Shown here in pieces: positions 14,636 through 21,462 of a stretch of 36,110 nt of DNA; the first letter of the stretch is position 1; the number at the start of each line of letters is the position of its first letter. Position numbers and translations under genes: made by a program. Below the pieces are notes generated by a model. It worked only from the letters and a program-made list of their open reading frames with translations. It had not been told where the DNA came from and did no database searches. The stretch is from a virus. The DNA lies in IMG/VR virus record IMGVR_UViG_3300017768_002628, positions 1 to 36,110 of that record. One strand, given 5' to 3'.

Positions 14636-15959
14636 TAAACGCATAGTTATATTTGGAGCGGCAGGAGATCTTTGTAAAAGAAAACTTATTCCTTCACTCT
14701 ATGAGTTATGGAAAAAAAATTTACTTCCTGAAGGATTATTGATCGTTGGTTCTTCTCGCAGAGAAATTTCTAGAGATGAATGGTTACGTCATTTAGGTGA
14801 ATACCCACAAGATTTTTGCCATTGGTTGGATTTTGTATCTTGTGATTTGGAATGTGAAGAAAGTCTAATGAAATTGCATGATCAGAGTGCTGACACCACA
14901 TATTTCTTATCTGTACCACCAAATACTTATGCTAGTGCAATCACTCACCTTAAGTCAGCAGGATTTTTAGATGACCCAGAAAGATCGCGTGTGGTTATTG
15001 AAAAACCCTTTGGGTACGATTATGAATCTGCTGATAATTTACAGTCAGTGGTGGAGCGACATTTACGCGAGAAACAAGTCTATCGCATTGATCATTATCT
15101 CGGTAAAGATACTGTTAATAATATCCTTGCCACTCGTTTTAGCAATACATTACTTGAACCACTCTGGAACCGGCAGTACATAGAAGAGGTTCAGATCTAT
15201 GCGACAGAAACAATTGGTTGTGAAGGTCGTTCACAATACTATGATGGTTCTGGTGTTGTCAGAGATATGCTTCAGAACCATATGCTTCAGGTTCTGGCAT
15301 TAATTGCCATGGAAGCACCATGTAAAATGAATGCCACTGAGATCCGTAGAGAGAAGACGAAGGTACTTGCGGCAACTAAACTAGGACATAAAGTTATTTT
15401 TGGTCAATATGAATCTTATAAATCTGAAGACGGTGTTGATTCTTTCAGTGACACTGCTACCTATATTGCTGGTGATTTATATATCGATAACTGGCGTTGG
15501 GAGGGAGTTCCTTTTCACTTCATGAGTGGAAAGAAAATGCCATATCAATGTGTCGAAGTTGTCGTCAAACTTAAGGCACCACCTCAACAATTGTTTGATG
15601 GACATGAATATAATGATCGTATCGTAATGCGTCTTCAACCACATCCACACTTTGATATCAGAATTGATATGAAGGCACCGGGATTCAAAAATGATGTGGA
15701 GACAGCAACTCTGACTCATCGTTATCCTGATTGGTTAGGTGTTGATGGTTATGAAAAACTTTTATTTGATGCTCTTCATAACGATCAATCTCATTTTGTT
15801 CATTCCGAAGAGGTTTTAGAATCTTGGAGAATTGTTGATGATTTATTGTGTGTGGGTGATAAGTGTCCTATCAGGACAGCACCATACATTTATCATGAAG
15901 GGCAATGGGGTCCAGTACATAAAACAAACTTCATAACAAATTGGGATTATCCGGCATGA
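14586..15959 (+). CDS. zwf: Glucose-6-phosphate 1-dehydrogenase
   Basis: First enzyme of the oxidative pentose phosphate pathway; oxidises glucose 6-phosphate to 6-phosphogluconolactone with NADP. Start ATG at 14586 has AAAGG just upstream; later ATGs at 14595, 14613 and 14619 are possible. Coenzyme motif GAAGDLCKRKLIPSLYE begins at G24; EKPFG at 139-143; catalytic RIDHYLGK at 167-174 (D169, H170, K174). At 457 aa it is slightly shorter than bacterial Zwf (about 490-510). Ends with ATGA overlap into a chain of small ORFs. Confidence 0.95.
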   Translation: MSIMNPTNTMEMEQHISKRIVIFGAAGDLCKRKLIPSLYELWKKNLLPEGLLIVGSSRREISRDEWLRHLGEYPQDFCHWLDFVSCDLECEESLMKLHDQSADTTYFLSVPPNTYASAITHLKSAGFLDDPERSRVVIEKPFGYDYESADNLQSVVERHLREKQVYRIDHYLGKDTVNNILATRFSNTLLEPLWNRQYIEEVQIYATETIGCEGRSQYYDGSGVVRDMLQNHMLQVLALIAMEAPCKMNATEIRREKTKVLAATKLGHKVIFGQYESYKSEDGVDSFSDTATYIAGDLYIDNWRWEGVPFHFMSGKKMPYQCVEVVVKLKAPPQQLFDGHEYNDRIVMRLQPHPHFDIRIDMKAPGFKNDVETATLTHRYPDWLGVDGYEKLLFDALHNDQSHFVHSEEVLESWRIVDDLLCVGDKCPIRTAPYIYHEGQWGPVHKTNFITNWDYPA

Positions 15960-16039
15960 CATTATTGTTTGTAGTAACTTTTATTACAGTACTAATTGCT
16001 GGAATGCAGTTAACATGGCCAGGTAGATACCGAGGATAA
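15956..16039 (+). CDS. Single-pass membrane micropeptide, 27 aa
   Basis: ATG overlaps the zwf stop (ATGA). The sequence MTLLFVVTFITVLIAGMQ is a membrane helix followed by LTWPGRYRG, a basic end. Membrane topology and the overlap pattern repeated throughout this stretch argue for translation, but the length makes it uncertain. Resembles small photosystem-type subunits only in size and topology. Confidence 0.4.
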   Translation: MTLLFVVTFITVLIAGMQLTWPGRYRG

Positions 16040-16040
16040 C

Positions 16041-16199
16041 ATGCACTATGTACAGTTATTCGTAAGACATACAATGGAAAATCCTTTGGCATTAGGGTTT
16101 ATGTCCTTTTGCCTTGTGTTTGTTCCTATCATAGGAATTTGGGCTATACATAATTATGGTTGGGAATACTGGGAACCATTCACCAAAAGTCACAAATGA
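16041..16199 (+). CDS. Small membrane protein, 52 aa
   Basis: Starts one base after the previous stop. A hydrophilic N-terminus, one hydrophobic helix at about 15-36 (PLALGFMSFCLVFVPIIGIW), then an aromatic tail HNYGWEYWEPFTKSHK. No family recognised. Its stop overlaps the next start (ATGA). Confidence 0.5.
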   Translation: MHYVQLFVRHTMENPLALGFMSFCLVFVPIIGIWAIHNYGWEYWEPFTKSHK

Positions 16200-16351
16200 A
16201 AGATGACGAAAAGAGAGAATTTTATAAATCCCTCAGGGAAAGAATCAAACAACTTAGAATGGAACACTTGTTTGAAGAACCATGTCCTCTTTATGAACCA
16301 GACTGGGATGATGAAGAAGAACCTGATAATTTCATAGGTGAGAACATATGA
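16196..16351 (+). CDS. Small charged soluble protein, 51 aa
   Basis: ATG at 16196 overlaps the previous stop; a TTG farther upstream is rejected. Highly charged helix (KDDEKREFYKSLRERIKQLRME) followed by an acidic tail (PDWDDEEEPDNF). Single Cys. No known domain. The stop again overlaps the next ATG. Confidence 0.55.
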   Translation: MKDDEKREFYKSLRERIKQLRMEHLFEEPCPLYEPDWDDEEEPDNFIGENI

Positions 16352-16560
16352 ACTATCAATTAACACTACTACTATGCTTTACACCACTTGTCGTTATCTA
16401 CATAGTGTTAAAAATTGCAGTTTGGATTTCTGCCGTAAATGCTGAATCGGATTATGTCAGAAAAGAACCTTTACGGAAACGAGGACCCTACCTGGAAAAC
16501 CCGTATGCAGACGTTGATGAGGAGGAAGAGGAATATGGAGACAGCACAGATTATCGATAA
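16348..16560 (+). CDS. Small membrane protein with acidic tail, 70 aa
   Basis: N-terminal membrane helix (about residues 4-30, LTLLLCFTPLVVIYIVLKIAVW) and a charged, acidic C-terminus (ADVDEEEEEYGDS). N-in or N-out topology cannot be settled. Overlaps both neighbours. No family recognised. Confidence 0.55.
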   Translation: MNYQLTLLLCFTPLVVIYIVLKIAVWISAVNAESDYVRKEPLRKRGPYLENPYADVDEEEEEYGDSTDYR

Positions 16561-16684
16561 TGCTTTATATGAGTATTATTCTGAGAAGGGACTGGATGTT
16601 CCACATTGGAAGTGTAAAAAAAATCCTGATTGGTGGACGGAATATTTAATTTCTTTGGGATTAGATCCGAATAATAAATTATGA
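16535..16684 (+). CDS. Small Trp-rich conserved protein, 49 aa
   Basis: ATG at 16535 is preceded by GGAGGAAGAGG. Sequence METAQIIDNALYEYYSEKG, then DVPHWKCKKNPDWWTEYL; the aromatic HWKCKKNPDWW motif looks conserved among cyanophage small proteins. Soluble and helical. Preferred over a longer upstream start at 16439, which only adds frame shadow. Ends with ATGA overlap. Confidence 0.6.
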   Translation: METAQIIDNALYEYYSEKGLDVPHWKCKKNPDWWTEYLISLGLDPNNKL

Positions 16685-16902
16685 ATTTAATTCTTAGATC
16701 TCATGAAAATATAAATGACCCTGTTTGGAGTGTAATAATTTCTATAATTATACTTTTAATGGGAGTTGCATATATTATCGTCTATATATTGAGTATAGAT
16801 GATAAAGAAGACCATGGGAGCAATGACACCCCCAAGTCGGAAGAGTTGTTACAACTTCCGAGTAGTGGAGATCAACAGAGTTCTGGACGGGGACACGATT
16901 GA
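16681..16902 (+). CDS. Small membrane protein, 73 aa
   Basis: One strong membrane helix at about residues 15-38 (VWSVIISIIILLMGVAYIIVYIL) followed by a polar Ser/Gln/Asp tail. Its 3' part is read in another frame by the nuclease gene starting at 16814, an overlap of 89 bases. No family recognised; real translation is likely because the start overlaps the previous stop. Confidence 0.5.
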   Translation: MNLILRSHENINDPVWSVIISIIILLMGVAYIIVYILSIDDKEDHGSNDTPKSEELLQLPSSGDQQSSGRGHD

Positions 16903-17275
16903 TGTTACTATCGATCTTGGATTTGACCTTTACAAGAAAGAGAGAGTTAGAATTGCAGGAGTGGATACTCCAGAGAAGAGGACCAGAGATCTTGAGGAAA
17001 AGAAACTTGGAATTGACGCAACGAACTGGCTCAAAGAAAAATTGGAGGGTGCTATATCTGGTGATGATGAGTTGTCTGTTAGGACTGAACTTGTTGGTGG
17101 CGTCGGCAAGTATGGTCGTCTTCTTGGCTGGCTTTACATCGGGGACGAGGAGTTGTCCCTCAATGAACAAATGATCACCGAAGGATATGCCTGGGCATAT
17201 GATGGTGGAACAAAACAGAAAGATTTTGAAGAACTACGTGAAATTCGTAGATCATATGGAACTTTAACGGAGTAA
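16814..17275 (+). CDS. Staphylococcal-nuclease-type (TNase) endonuclease, 153 aa
   Basis: SNase fold that hydrolyses DNA or RNA with calcium. Key residues: D25 in VLDGDT, R46 in RVRIAGVDTPE, D51, E54, and the later GKYGRLLGWLY holding the second Arg, matching S. aureus D21, R35, D40, E43 and R87. Start at 16814 (MGAMTPP) has GAAG just upstream; an ATG at 16799 is also possible. No signal peptide, so it would act in the cell, perhaps in host nucleic acid breakdown feeding the phage nucleotide pathway. Confidence 0.88.
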   Translation: MGAMTPPSRKSCYNFRVVEINRVLDGDTIDVTIDLGFDLYKKERVRIAGVDTPEKRTRDLEEKKLGIDATNWLKEKLEGAISGDDELSVRTELVGGVGKYGRLLGWLYIGDEELSLNEQMITEGYAWAYDGGTKQKDFEELREIRRSYGTLTE

Positions 17276-17279
17276 AACA

Positions 17280-17531
17280 ATGCAAAAAGTAATCAATGTT
17301 CTCGCAGTTTTATCATTTGTTGGTGTGGCAGGTATCATCGGTGGTGGTACATATGTTTACACTCAACGTGATACACTGATTGAAAATGCAAAAGAAAAAA
17401 TTGCATCGGCAGCAACAGAAGCAATTGCAGGAGCACTTCCTGGTATGCTAGAATCTGCCATGCCTGAACTTCCTGGCACAACTGGTGGTGCAATTCCAGG
17501 AGCAACAGGAGGAGGTATTCCTGGTTTCTGA
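17280..17531 (+). CDS. Membrane-anchored Gly/Pro-tailed conserved protein, 83 aa
   Basis: Good CGGAG ribosome site. N-terminal membrane helix or uncleaved signal (residues 4-26, VINVLAVLSFVGVAGIIGGGTYV), an Ala-rich helix (ENAKEKIASAATEAIAGALPGM), then Gly/Pro-rich tail with GAIPGATGGGIPGF. The stop and next start share TGATG. This pairing with a Pro-rich protein recurs in my memory of cyanophage genomes, but its function is unknown. Confidence 0.6.
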   Translation: MQKVINVLAVLSFVGVAGIIGGGTYVYTQRDTLIENAKEKIASAATEAIAGALPGMLESAMPELPGTTGGAIPGATGGGIPGF

Positions 17532-18310
17532 TGCCGATCCCTGATATTAGAATTAATATAGGGGATATTGGTATTAGAGAAATTTATATTCCCCGCAGTT
17601 TGACATCTGAGTCACCTTTAGCAGTACCAATATATCCCCCGGTAACAACAGAGATAGGAACTCCTATTGTCAATATTCCTGGATGTGTTGAAACGCATAC
17701 AGATAGTGATAGAAATACTAATTTAAAAAATGAGGATGATAAAGGCACAATGACTCTGTGTGATGCAGGGACACCAAGTTATTATCCGATAGATTATGAT
17801 GCAAATAAGATTAAATTAGAGCAAGAGGCACCACCTCCACCTGCATATAAACCACCACCGAAACCTGAAGTTCCAGAGGCACCGGCACCTAGAGTTCCTA
17901 AGACAGAGGCACCCATGCCTGAGTGTCCAACTAGAGCACAGCAATTAAAAGATCCTGTCGGAAAAATTGTAGAAGGAAATAAAAAATTAGTCGCATATGA
18001 AATGGTCGGGAAAGAATGTCTTCCCGTATTTGAGGATTTATCCATTCCCGATCAGATTATTCAGAACATACCATCACCAGGTATGGTGATTACTACTGCT
18101 TCAATTGCTGTGGTAGCGACGAGTTCTGCACTGCTCGCAAAACCTCTTGCTGATCTTTTGTTAAGAGTGGTGAAACCGACTGTGAAGAAGGTGATAAAGA
18201 AGATTGCTGCCTTACGGGGTAAGAAGACCCTGCAGGAATCTGTTTTTGAGAGGAGGCAGGAGCAGAAGGTGCGGAATCACGCGATCCGGAAACTGAAGGG
18301 GAAGGAATAG
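17531..18310 (+). CDS. Pro-rich membrane-associated conserved protein, 259 aa
   Basis: N-terminal beta-rich segment with repeated I-G-D-I/P patterns, a Pro-rich linker at about 95-130 (APPPPAYKPPPKPEVPEAPAP), a hydrophobic segment near 185-205 (MVITTASIAVVATSSALLA) and a strongly basic C-terminus. Four Cys are scattered. It looks like a virion or envelope-spanning protein. Its last 218 bases lie opposite the convergent minus-strand gene, so the basic tail is read from sequence that also codes on the other strand. No family named. Confidence 0.65.
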   Translation: MPIPDIRINIGDIGIREIYIPRSLTSESPLAVPIYPPVTTEIGTPIVNIPGCVETHTDSDRNTNLKNEDDKGTMTLCDAGTPSYYPIDYDANKIKLEQEAPPPPAYKPPPKPEVPEAPAPRVPKTEAPMPECPTRAQQLKDPVGKIVEGNKKLVAYEMVGKECLPVFEDLSIPDQIIQNIPSPGMVITTASIAVVATSSALLAKPLADLLLRVVKPTVKKVIKKIAALRGKKTLQESVFERRQEQKVRNHAIRKLKGKE

Positions 18311-19079
18311 AATGAACGTGTGGTGCAATAGCATTCTTATTCATCACTATCACATCGGCACATACTCTCGCATATGGGCTCTTGGGATGAAAACGAATTC
18401 CTTTTTGTAATAATTCCCCACAATTCTTGAGTCTGGCTAATTCAAAGTCTAATCTTTTATTGGCAAGCATCTGACCTTGTAGTGCAATCTGAGTTTCTGC
18501 TGCTTGTTTACATCTTTCTTGTAATCCACCATCGAGTGGTATGGAAAGTGTTGCAGATAAACCAATACTTGTACTACTGTTTCTTGTCATTCCGGTTCTG
18601 ACTGGTTTCTGCCAGAGTTGTGAACCTGGATTATCAGGAACACCATCACCTTGCATTTCCATGACAGTAATTGTCATGTCTGCACCATCTTCATATGCTC
18701 TTACAGTTTCACCATCAGCATTTGTATAAGTTCTATTATCATAATGATCTTCCCAAGGCCAGTTCTTGACATTTTTTTGTACTTCTACCATGCGACCTTC
18801 AAAGTCTCTAGCATCATATTGAGGTTCCATGTAGAAAGTTTCAAATGGATCCTTATCATTTTTTGCATGAGTAATATACGGAGTGAAATTGGCAGTTGGA
18901 CCTTGACAACTGATTCCATTTCCGTATGTGTTAGTGATATATGGGCCTTGTAAAACCTGGATGGCTTGGTTGGTCACCGAGCCTGAACTATTAGCGATTG
19001 GATTTGCTGTTGCACTCACACCCCCTACATCTGCCGCCAGTGTGGCAGGGACAGTCGCAAGATTTGTTAGACATAAGAT
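18093..19079 (-). CDS. Exported protein of minus-strand trio, noncanonical start, 328 aa
   Basis: The frame is open and protein-like but has no ATG, GTG or TTG near its true beginning. An ATC at 19079 overlaps the preceding TAA (TAATC), mirroring the TAATG junction of the two upstream genes. Just upstream in frame lies KYLYPVILCLTNLATVPATLA, a good signal peptide, so translation may begin even earlier. The middle is Gly/Asn-rich; about residues 200-270 hold a helical Cys-containing block (ERCKQAAETQIALQGQ, FELARLKNCGELL). The C-terminus is Ser/Pro/Gln-rich and overlaps the convergent gene. No function known. Confidence 0.6.
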   Translation of the reverse strand: MLCLTNLATVPATLAADVGGVSATANPIANSSGSVTNQAIQVLQGPYITNTYGNGISCQGPTANFTPYITHAKNDKDPFETFYMEPQYDARDFEGRMVEVQKNVKNWPWEDHYDNRTYTNADGETVRAYEDGADMTITVMEMQGDGVPDNPGSQLWQKPVRTGMTRNSSTSIGLSATLSIPLDGGLQERCKQAAETQIALQGQMLANKRLDFELARLKNCGELLQKGIRFHPKSPYARVCADVIVMNKNAIAPHVHSIPSPSVSGSRDSAPSAPASSQKQIPAGSSYPVRQQSSLSPSSQSVSPLLTKDQQEVLRAVQNSSLPQQLKQ

Positions 19080-19549
19080 TACTGGGTAAAGATACTTGTA
19101 GTGTCGGTTACGCTGATAACTTCCGTTGTTCTTTGAATCACAGTCTGGTTTGTTATACCAGGACCTTGATAGGTCGTCGTGAACTGAAATGATTTTCCGG
19201 GATCTGTTATTGTGAAGTTTGAATTGTTGAAGTTCAATCCAGTTGCGGAACTTGTAACTGTTCCTTCTATTCCTCCCATGGGAGTCACCACCACATTGTT
19301 GGTTGTCGTTGGAGGCAGAAGTGCTGCTCCGTTGTTGGAAACATTTGTTCCAGATACTGTATATTGCCATCCTGTAGCATAGTCTATGGAGTTGATTGTC
19401 TCAGTTTGTTTTGAAGTCGTTTCAGTGTGGCTGGTCATGGATCCCTGAGTAAAGTTGGGAACCACGGGTACGGAATAAGCAGGTTGTACTAATCCGTGAA
19501 TAACCCCAAGAATCAATCCGAGACCGATTGCTTCTTGTAGTTTTGTCAT
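19079..19549 (-). CDS. Exported beta-rich protein, paralogue of neighbour, 156 aa
   Basis: N-terminal hydrophobic signal-like segment (EAIGLGLILGVIHGLVQPAYS). The rest is Thr/Asn/Val/Gly-rich alternating sequence typical of beta-sandwich or fibre proteins. YTVSGTNVSNN and KSFQFTTTYQG mirror YSISGSNVNTT and EAFSFSASYIQG in the preceding gene, so the two look like paralogues. Start overlaps the preceding stop (TAATG). Exported or virion-surface role is inferred. Confidence 0.7.
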   Translation of the reverse strand: MTKLQEAIGLGLILGVIHGLVQPAYSVPVVPNFTQGSMTSHTETTSKQTETINSIDYATGWQYTVSGTNVSNNGAALLPPTTTNNVVVTPMGGIEGTVTSSATGLNFNNSNFTITDPGKSFQFTTTYQGPGITNQTVIQRTTEVISVTDTTSIFTQ

Positions 19550-20046
19550 TAATCTATCACCGTGATCTCACTTACAAATTGTCCTATCGCACTTGTACCA
19601 GCTCCGCCAGCAGTCATTGTAATACCACCGTCTGTTGCAATAGTACCTGCTAAGGTGTCTTTTGTTCCAGCAGCATAAGAAACTTGACTGGAGAAGTTGC
19701 CGACTGCACCTACTGAAGCAGCTGAAGTTGGAACTGCATCACCTTGTATATATGAAGCACTGAAAGAGAATGCTTCACCATCAGTTGCTTGTGTCGCAGA
19801 AATGTTGCTAGGACTATAGATTCCACTAGATAAAGTTCCAGTGGTGATAGTTCCGGCAGTTGTGCCATCTGTAGTATTTACATTAGACCCTGATATACTG
19901 TACTGAGAACCCAGTCGAGTCGCAGTGGTTCTTGCAGTATCTACGGTAAGTTGGACACTAGATGACATTTTATGAACTAATCCGCCAGCATTTGCTGCAC
20001 CTGCGGTCATCAATATCATACCAAAAGCAATAAATGCCTTTCTCAT
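19549..20046 (-). CDS. Exported beta-rich protein, first gene of minus-strand trio, 165 aa
   Basis: Clear cleavable signal peptide (MRKAFIAFGMILMTAGAANA). Mature part begins GGLVHKMSSSVQLTVDTARTT and is rich in Ser, Thr, Gly and Ala with alternating hydrophobics, as in secreted beta proteins. No cysteine. A CTAAATA late motif on the minus strand lies about 31 bases upstream of the ATG. First member of a three-gene late unit transcribed against nearly every other gene in the window. I do not recognise an enzymatic domain. Confidence 0.75.
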   Translation of the reverse strand: MRKAFIAFGMILMTAGAANAGGLVHKMSSSVQLTVDTARTTATRLGSQYSISGSNVNTTDGTTAGTITTGTLSSGIYSPSNISATQATDGEAFSFSASYIQGDAVPTSAASVGAVGNFSSQVSYAAGTKDTLAGTIATDGGITMTAGGAGTSAIGQFVSEITVID

Positions 20047-20076
20047 CGGTATAGTTTTTTGAAGAGGATGTGGAAT

Positions 20077-20083
20077 TATTTAG
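20077..20083 (-). promoter_or_regulatory. Late promoter CTAAATA, minus strand
   Basis: CTAAATA on the minus strand, about 31 bases before the ATG at 20046. It pairs with an oppositely oriented copy 15 bases away. Confidence 0.6.
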
Positions 20084-20097
20084 TTTTATAAAATGTC

Positions 20098-20104
20098 TAA
20101 ATAG
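20098..20104 (+). promoter_or_regulatory. Late promoter CTAAATA, plus strand
   Basis: CTAAATA 33 bases before the ATG at 20138, divergent from the minus-strand copy at 20077-20083. Confidence 0.6.
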
Positions 20105-20137
20105 TGCGAATCATGTAATTAGAACTTTATTACTATC

Positions 20138-20374
20138 ATGACTGAACAACAACAACATCTTGCAAATCTTTTGGAACAGAGAGATGCACTGAGAAGTGAT
20201 CTTGAAAAACTTCAAGAAACGACCGGAAATAGAAGAGAATTATTTTTTAAAGTACAAGGTGCTATCGAATATTTGACACAAATTGGAGTAGAACTTCCAG
20301 AACCTGAACCCGAAGCAGAAGTGGCAGAAACGGAAGTGGTAGAAGAATCTGCTCCAAAAAAGAAAAAGGGTTGA
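20138..20374 (+). CDS. Small coiled-coil conserved cyanophage protein, 78 aa
   Basis: Residues 1-45 form a charged coiled coil (QQQHLANLLEQRDALRSDLEKLQ, then RRELFFKVQGAIEYLTQIGVELPE). The C-terminal third is Glu/Pro/Val-rich and ends in KKKKG. I associate this helix-plus-acidic-tail pattern with a small conserved protein of T4-like cyanophages. It has a late motif in front, while the end of the gene carries the -35 of the next promoter. Function unknown. Confidence 0.7.
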   Translation: MTEQQQHLANLLEQRDALRSDLEKLQETTGNRRELFFKVQGAIEYLTQIGVELPEPEPEAEVAETEVVEESAPKKKKG

Positions 20375-20399
20375 CTCCCTGACCTGGATACCCTATAAT
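20371..20399 (+). promoter_or_regulatory. Strong sigma70-type promoter
   Basis: TTGACT (20371-20376), 17-base spacer, TATAAT (20394-20399). The -35 overlaps the stop of the upstream gene. Drives the tRNA-Arg and probably talC region with host polymerase. Confidence 0.85.
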
Positions 20400-20407
20400 A
20401 ACTGAGT

Positions 20408-20455
20408 TGAGAGGCAAACACGATAAGAGGAACGGCAGACTGTTCCCGCCTCTCA
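20408..20455 (+). other. Nested hairpin leader before tRNA-Arg
   Basis: Outer stem TGAGAGGC / GCCTCTCA (8 pairs), inner stem GGAAC / GTTCC. It begins within about ten bases of the predicted transcription start and ends 3 bases before the tRNA, so it may guide tRNA 5' processing. Confidence 0.55.
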
Positions 20456-20458
20456 CAT

Positions 20459-20532
20459 GACTCAGTAGCTCAGCTGGATAGAGCAACTGCCTTCTAAGCA
20501 GTCGGTCGTAGGTTCAAATCCTACCTGAGTCG
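20459..20532 (+). tRNA. tRNA-Arg (anticodon TCT)
   Basis: Acceptor GACTCAG / CTGAGTC, D arm GCTC...GAGC, anticodon arm ACTGC-CTTCTAA-GCAGT, T arm GTAGG-TTCAAAT-CCTAC; CCA is not encoded. Reads AGA/AGG, codons frequent in this AT-rich phage. Confidence 0.96.
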
Positions 20533-20533
20533 T

Positions 20534-20553
20534 TGGGAATCGACGGATTCCCA
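20534..20553 (+). other. Hairpin right after tRNA-Arg
   Basis: TGGGAATC / GATTCCCA stem of 8 pairs with GACG loop, beginning two bases after the tRNA. No T-run, so it is more likely a processing or stability hairpin than a terminator. Confidence 0.5.
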
Positions 20554-20574
20554 TAGGGTGTGACAGAACAACGC

Positions 20575-20760
20575 TTGTGGAGGCACGGCGTAATGTATAA
20601 TAGGACAGGGGTGGTGCCCGCTGTGTTCGCACAGAACTCTTACCAGGAGGTCCGAAAGTCTGAGTGACCTATTATCACATCAGTGATTCCCACTCGGTGA
20701 AGGTATAATGTATTCCTTCCGCCCACCACAACACAACCATGGGTAGACATCTCCCCAAAA
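20575..20760 (+). ncRNA. Candidate structured noncoding RNA or leader upstream of talC
   Basis: No convincing protein gene lies between the tRNA and talC. TATAAT at 20596-20601 with a weak TTGTGG 15 bases upstream may start it. Within it are CTGTG-TTCG-CACAG (a UUCG-type hairpin), AGGTC/GACCT, and ATAATAGG (20598-20605) complementary to CCTATTAT (20668-20675). The string TCGGTGAAGGT at 20694 also occurs at 24494, each followed by a complementary CCTTC. A terminator follows at 20763. Either a small RNA or an attenuating 5' leader of talC. Confidence 0.4.
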
Positions 20761-20762
20761 TT

Positions 20763-20786
20763 GCAGGTTGGTTCACCTGCTCTTTT
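20763..20786 (+). terminator. Terminator-like hairpin before talC
   Basis: GCAGGT / ACCTGC stem, loop TGGTTC, followed by TCTTTT, 17 bases before the talC ATG. It could end the noncoding RNA or act as an attenuator. Confidence 0.6.
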
Positions 20787-20802
20787 CCATATTTTTATTA
20801 AA

Positions 20803-21447
20803 ATGAAAATTTTTCTGGATACTGCTGATACTGACGTAATTAAAAAACATTTTGAAACCGGATTAATTGATGGTATCACCACCAATCCTACTCTGATTAT
20901 GAAGAGTGGTAAAAATCCTGATGATGTATATCAAGAACTGAAAGATCTTGGAGTTAATGATCTGAGTATGGAAGTTGTTGGTACTGCAGATGAAATGATT
21001 AAAGAGGGACTCAGACTTCGGGAAAAGTTTGGTTTCTGTACGACTGTTAAAGTACCAATGACCAAAGATGGTCTTGCTGCTTGTCGAGAACTATCATATC
21101 AAAATATTCGAGTCAATGTAACTCTGATTTTCTCTGCCGCACAAGCAGTTCTTGCTGCTCGAGCCGGTGCATATTATGTGTCCCCTTTTGTGGGACGACT
21201 TGATGATCAGTCTGTTGCAGGACTTGAAGTGATACGTTCTATTTCTGAACTGTATCGCATTCATGGATGTCCGACTCAGGTTCTTTCTGCTTCTATCCGA
21301 AGTGTACAAAGAGCAGTGAGGTCATGGTATAATGGAGCACAAGTGGTAACCATGCCACCAAAAGTCTTTGAAGATATGTACAATCATATTCTTACAGATA
21401 AAGGATTGGAAATCTTTGACAAAGACTGGCAATCTGTTGTACAATAG
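20803..21447 (+). CDS. talC: Transaldolase, short TalC/fructose-6-P aldolase-like type
   Basis: Moves a dihydroxyacetone unit between sugar phosphates in the pentose phosphate pathway; a frequent cyanophage auxiliary gene. Schiff-base Lys K83 in CTTVKVPMT; N-terminal FLDTAD and GITTNPTLI are family motifs. At 214 aa it matches the small TalC form rather than the host 330-390 aa enzymes. Start ATG at 20803 has no obvious ribosome site and follows a terminator-like hairpin. It is followed by tRNA-Gly. Confidence 0.94.
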   Translation: MKIFLDTADTDVIKKHFETGLIDGITTNPTLIMKSGKNPDDVYQELKDLGVNDLSMEVVGTADEMIKEGLRLREKFGFCTTVKVPMTKDGLAACRELSYQNIRVNVTLIFSAAQAVLAARAGAYYVSPFVGRLDDQSVAGLEVIRSISELYRIHGCPTQVLSASIRSVQRAVRSWYNGAQVVTMPPKVFEDMYNHILTDKGLEIFDKDWQSVVQ

Positions 21448-21462
21448 GCATCTGCCTTTTCT

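Noticed and set aside
19080-19370. Upstream in-frame extension (about 95 codons) of the 328-aa minus-strand gene
   Set aside because: It lies wholly inside the 156-aa paralogue gene in another frame and has random-looking composition. Only its last twenty or so residues, which form a signal peptide, look real, so the long start is not accepted.
20739-20801. Twenty-codon ORF (MGRHLPKIAGWFT...) before talC
   Set aside because: Runs through the terminator hairpin, has no ribosome site and no conserved feature.
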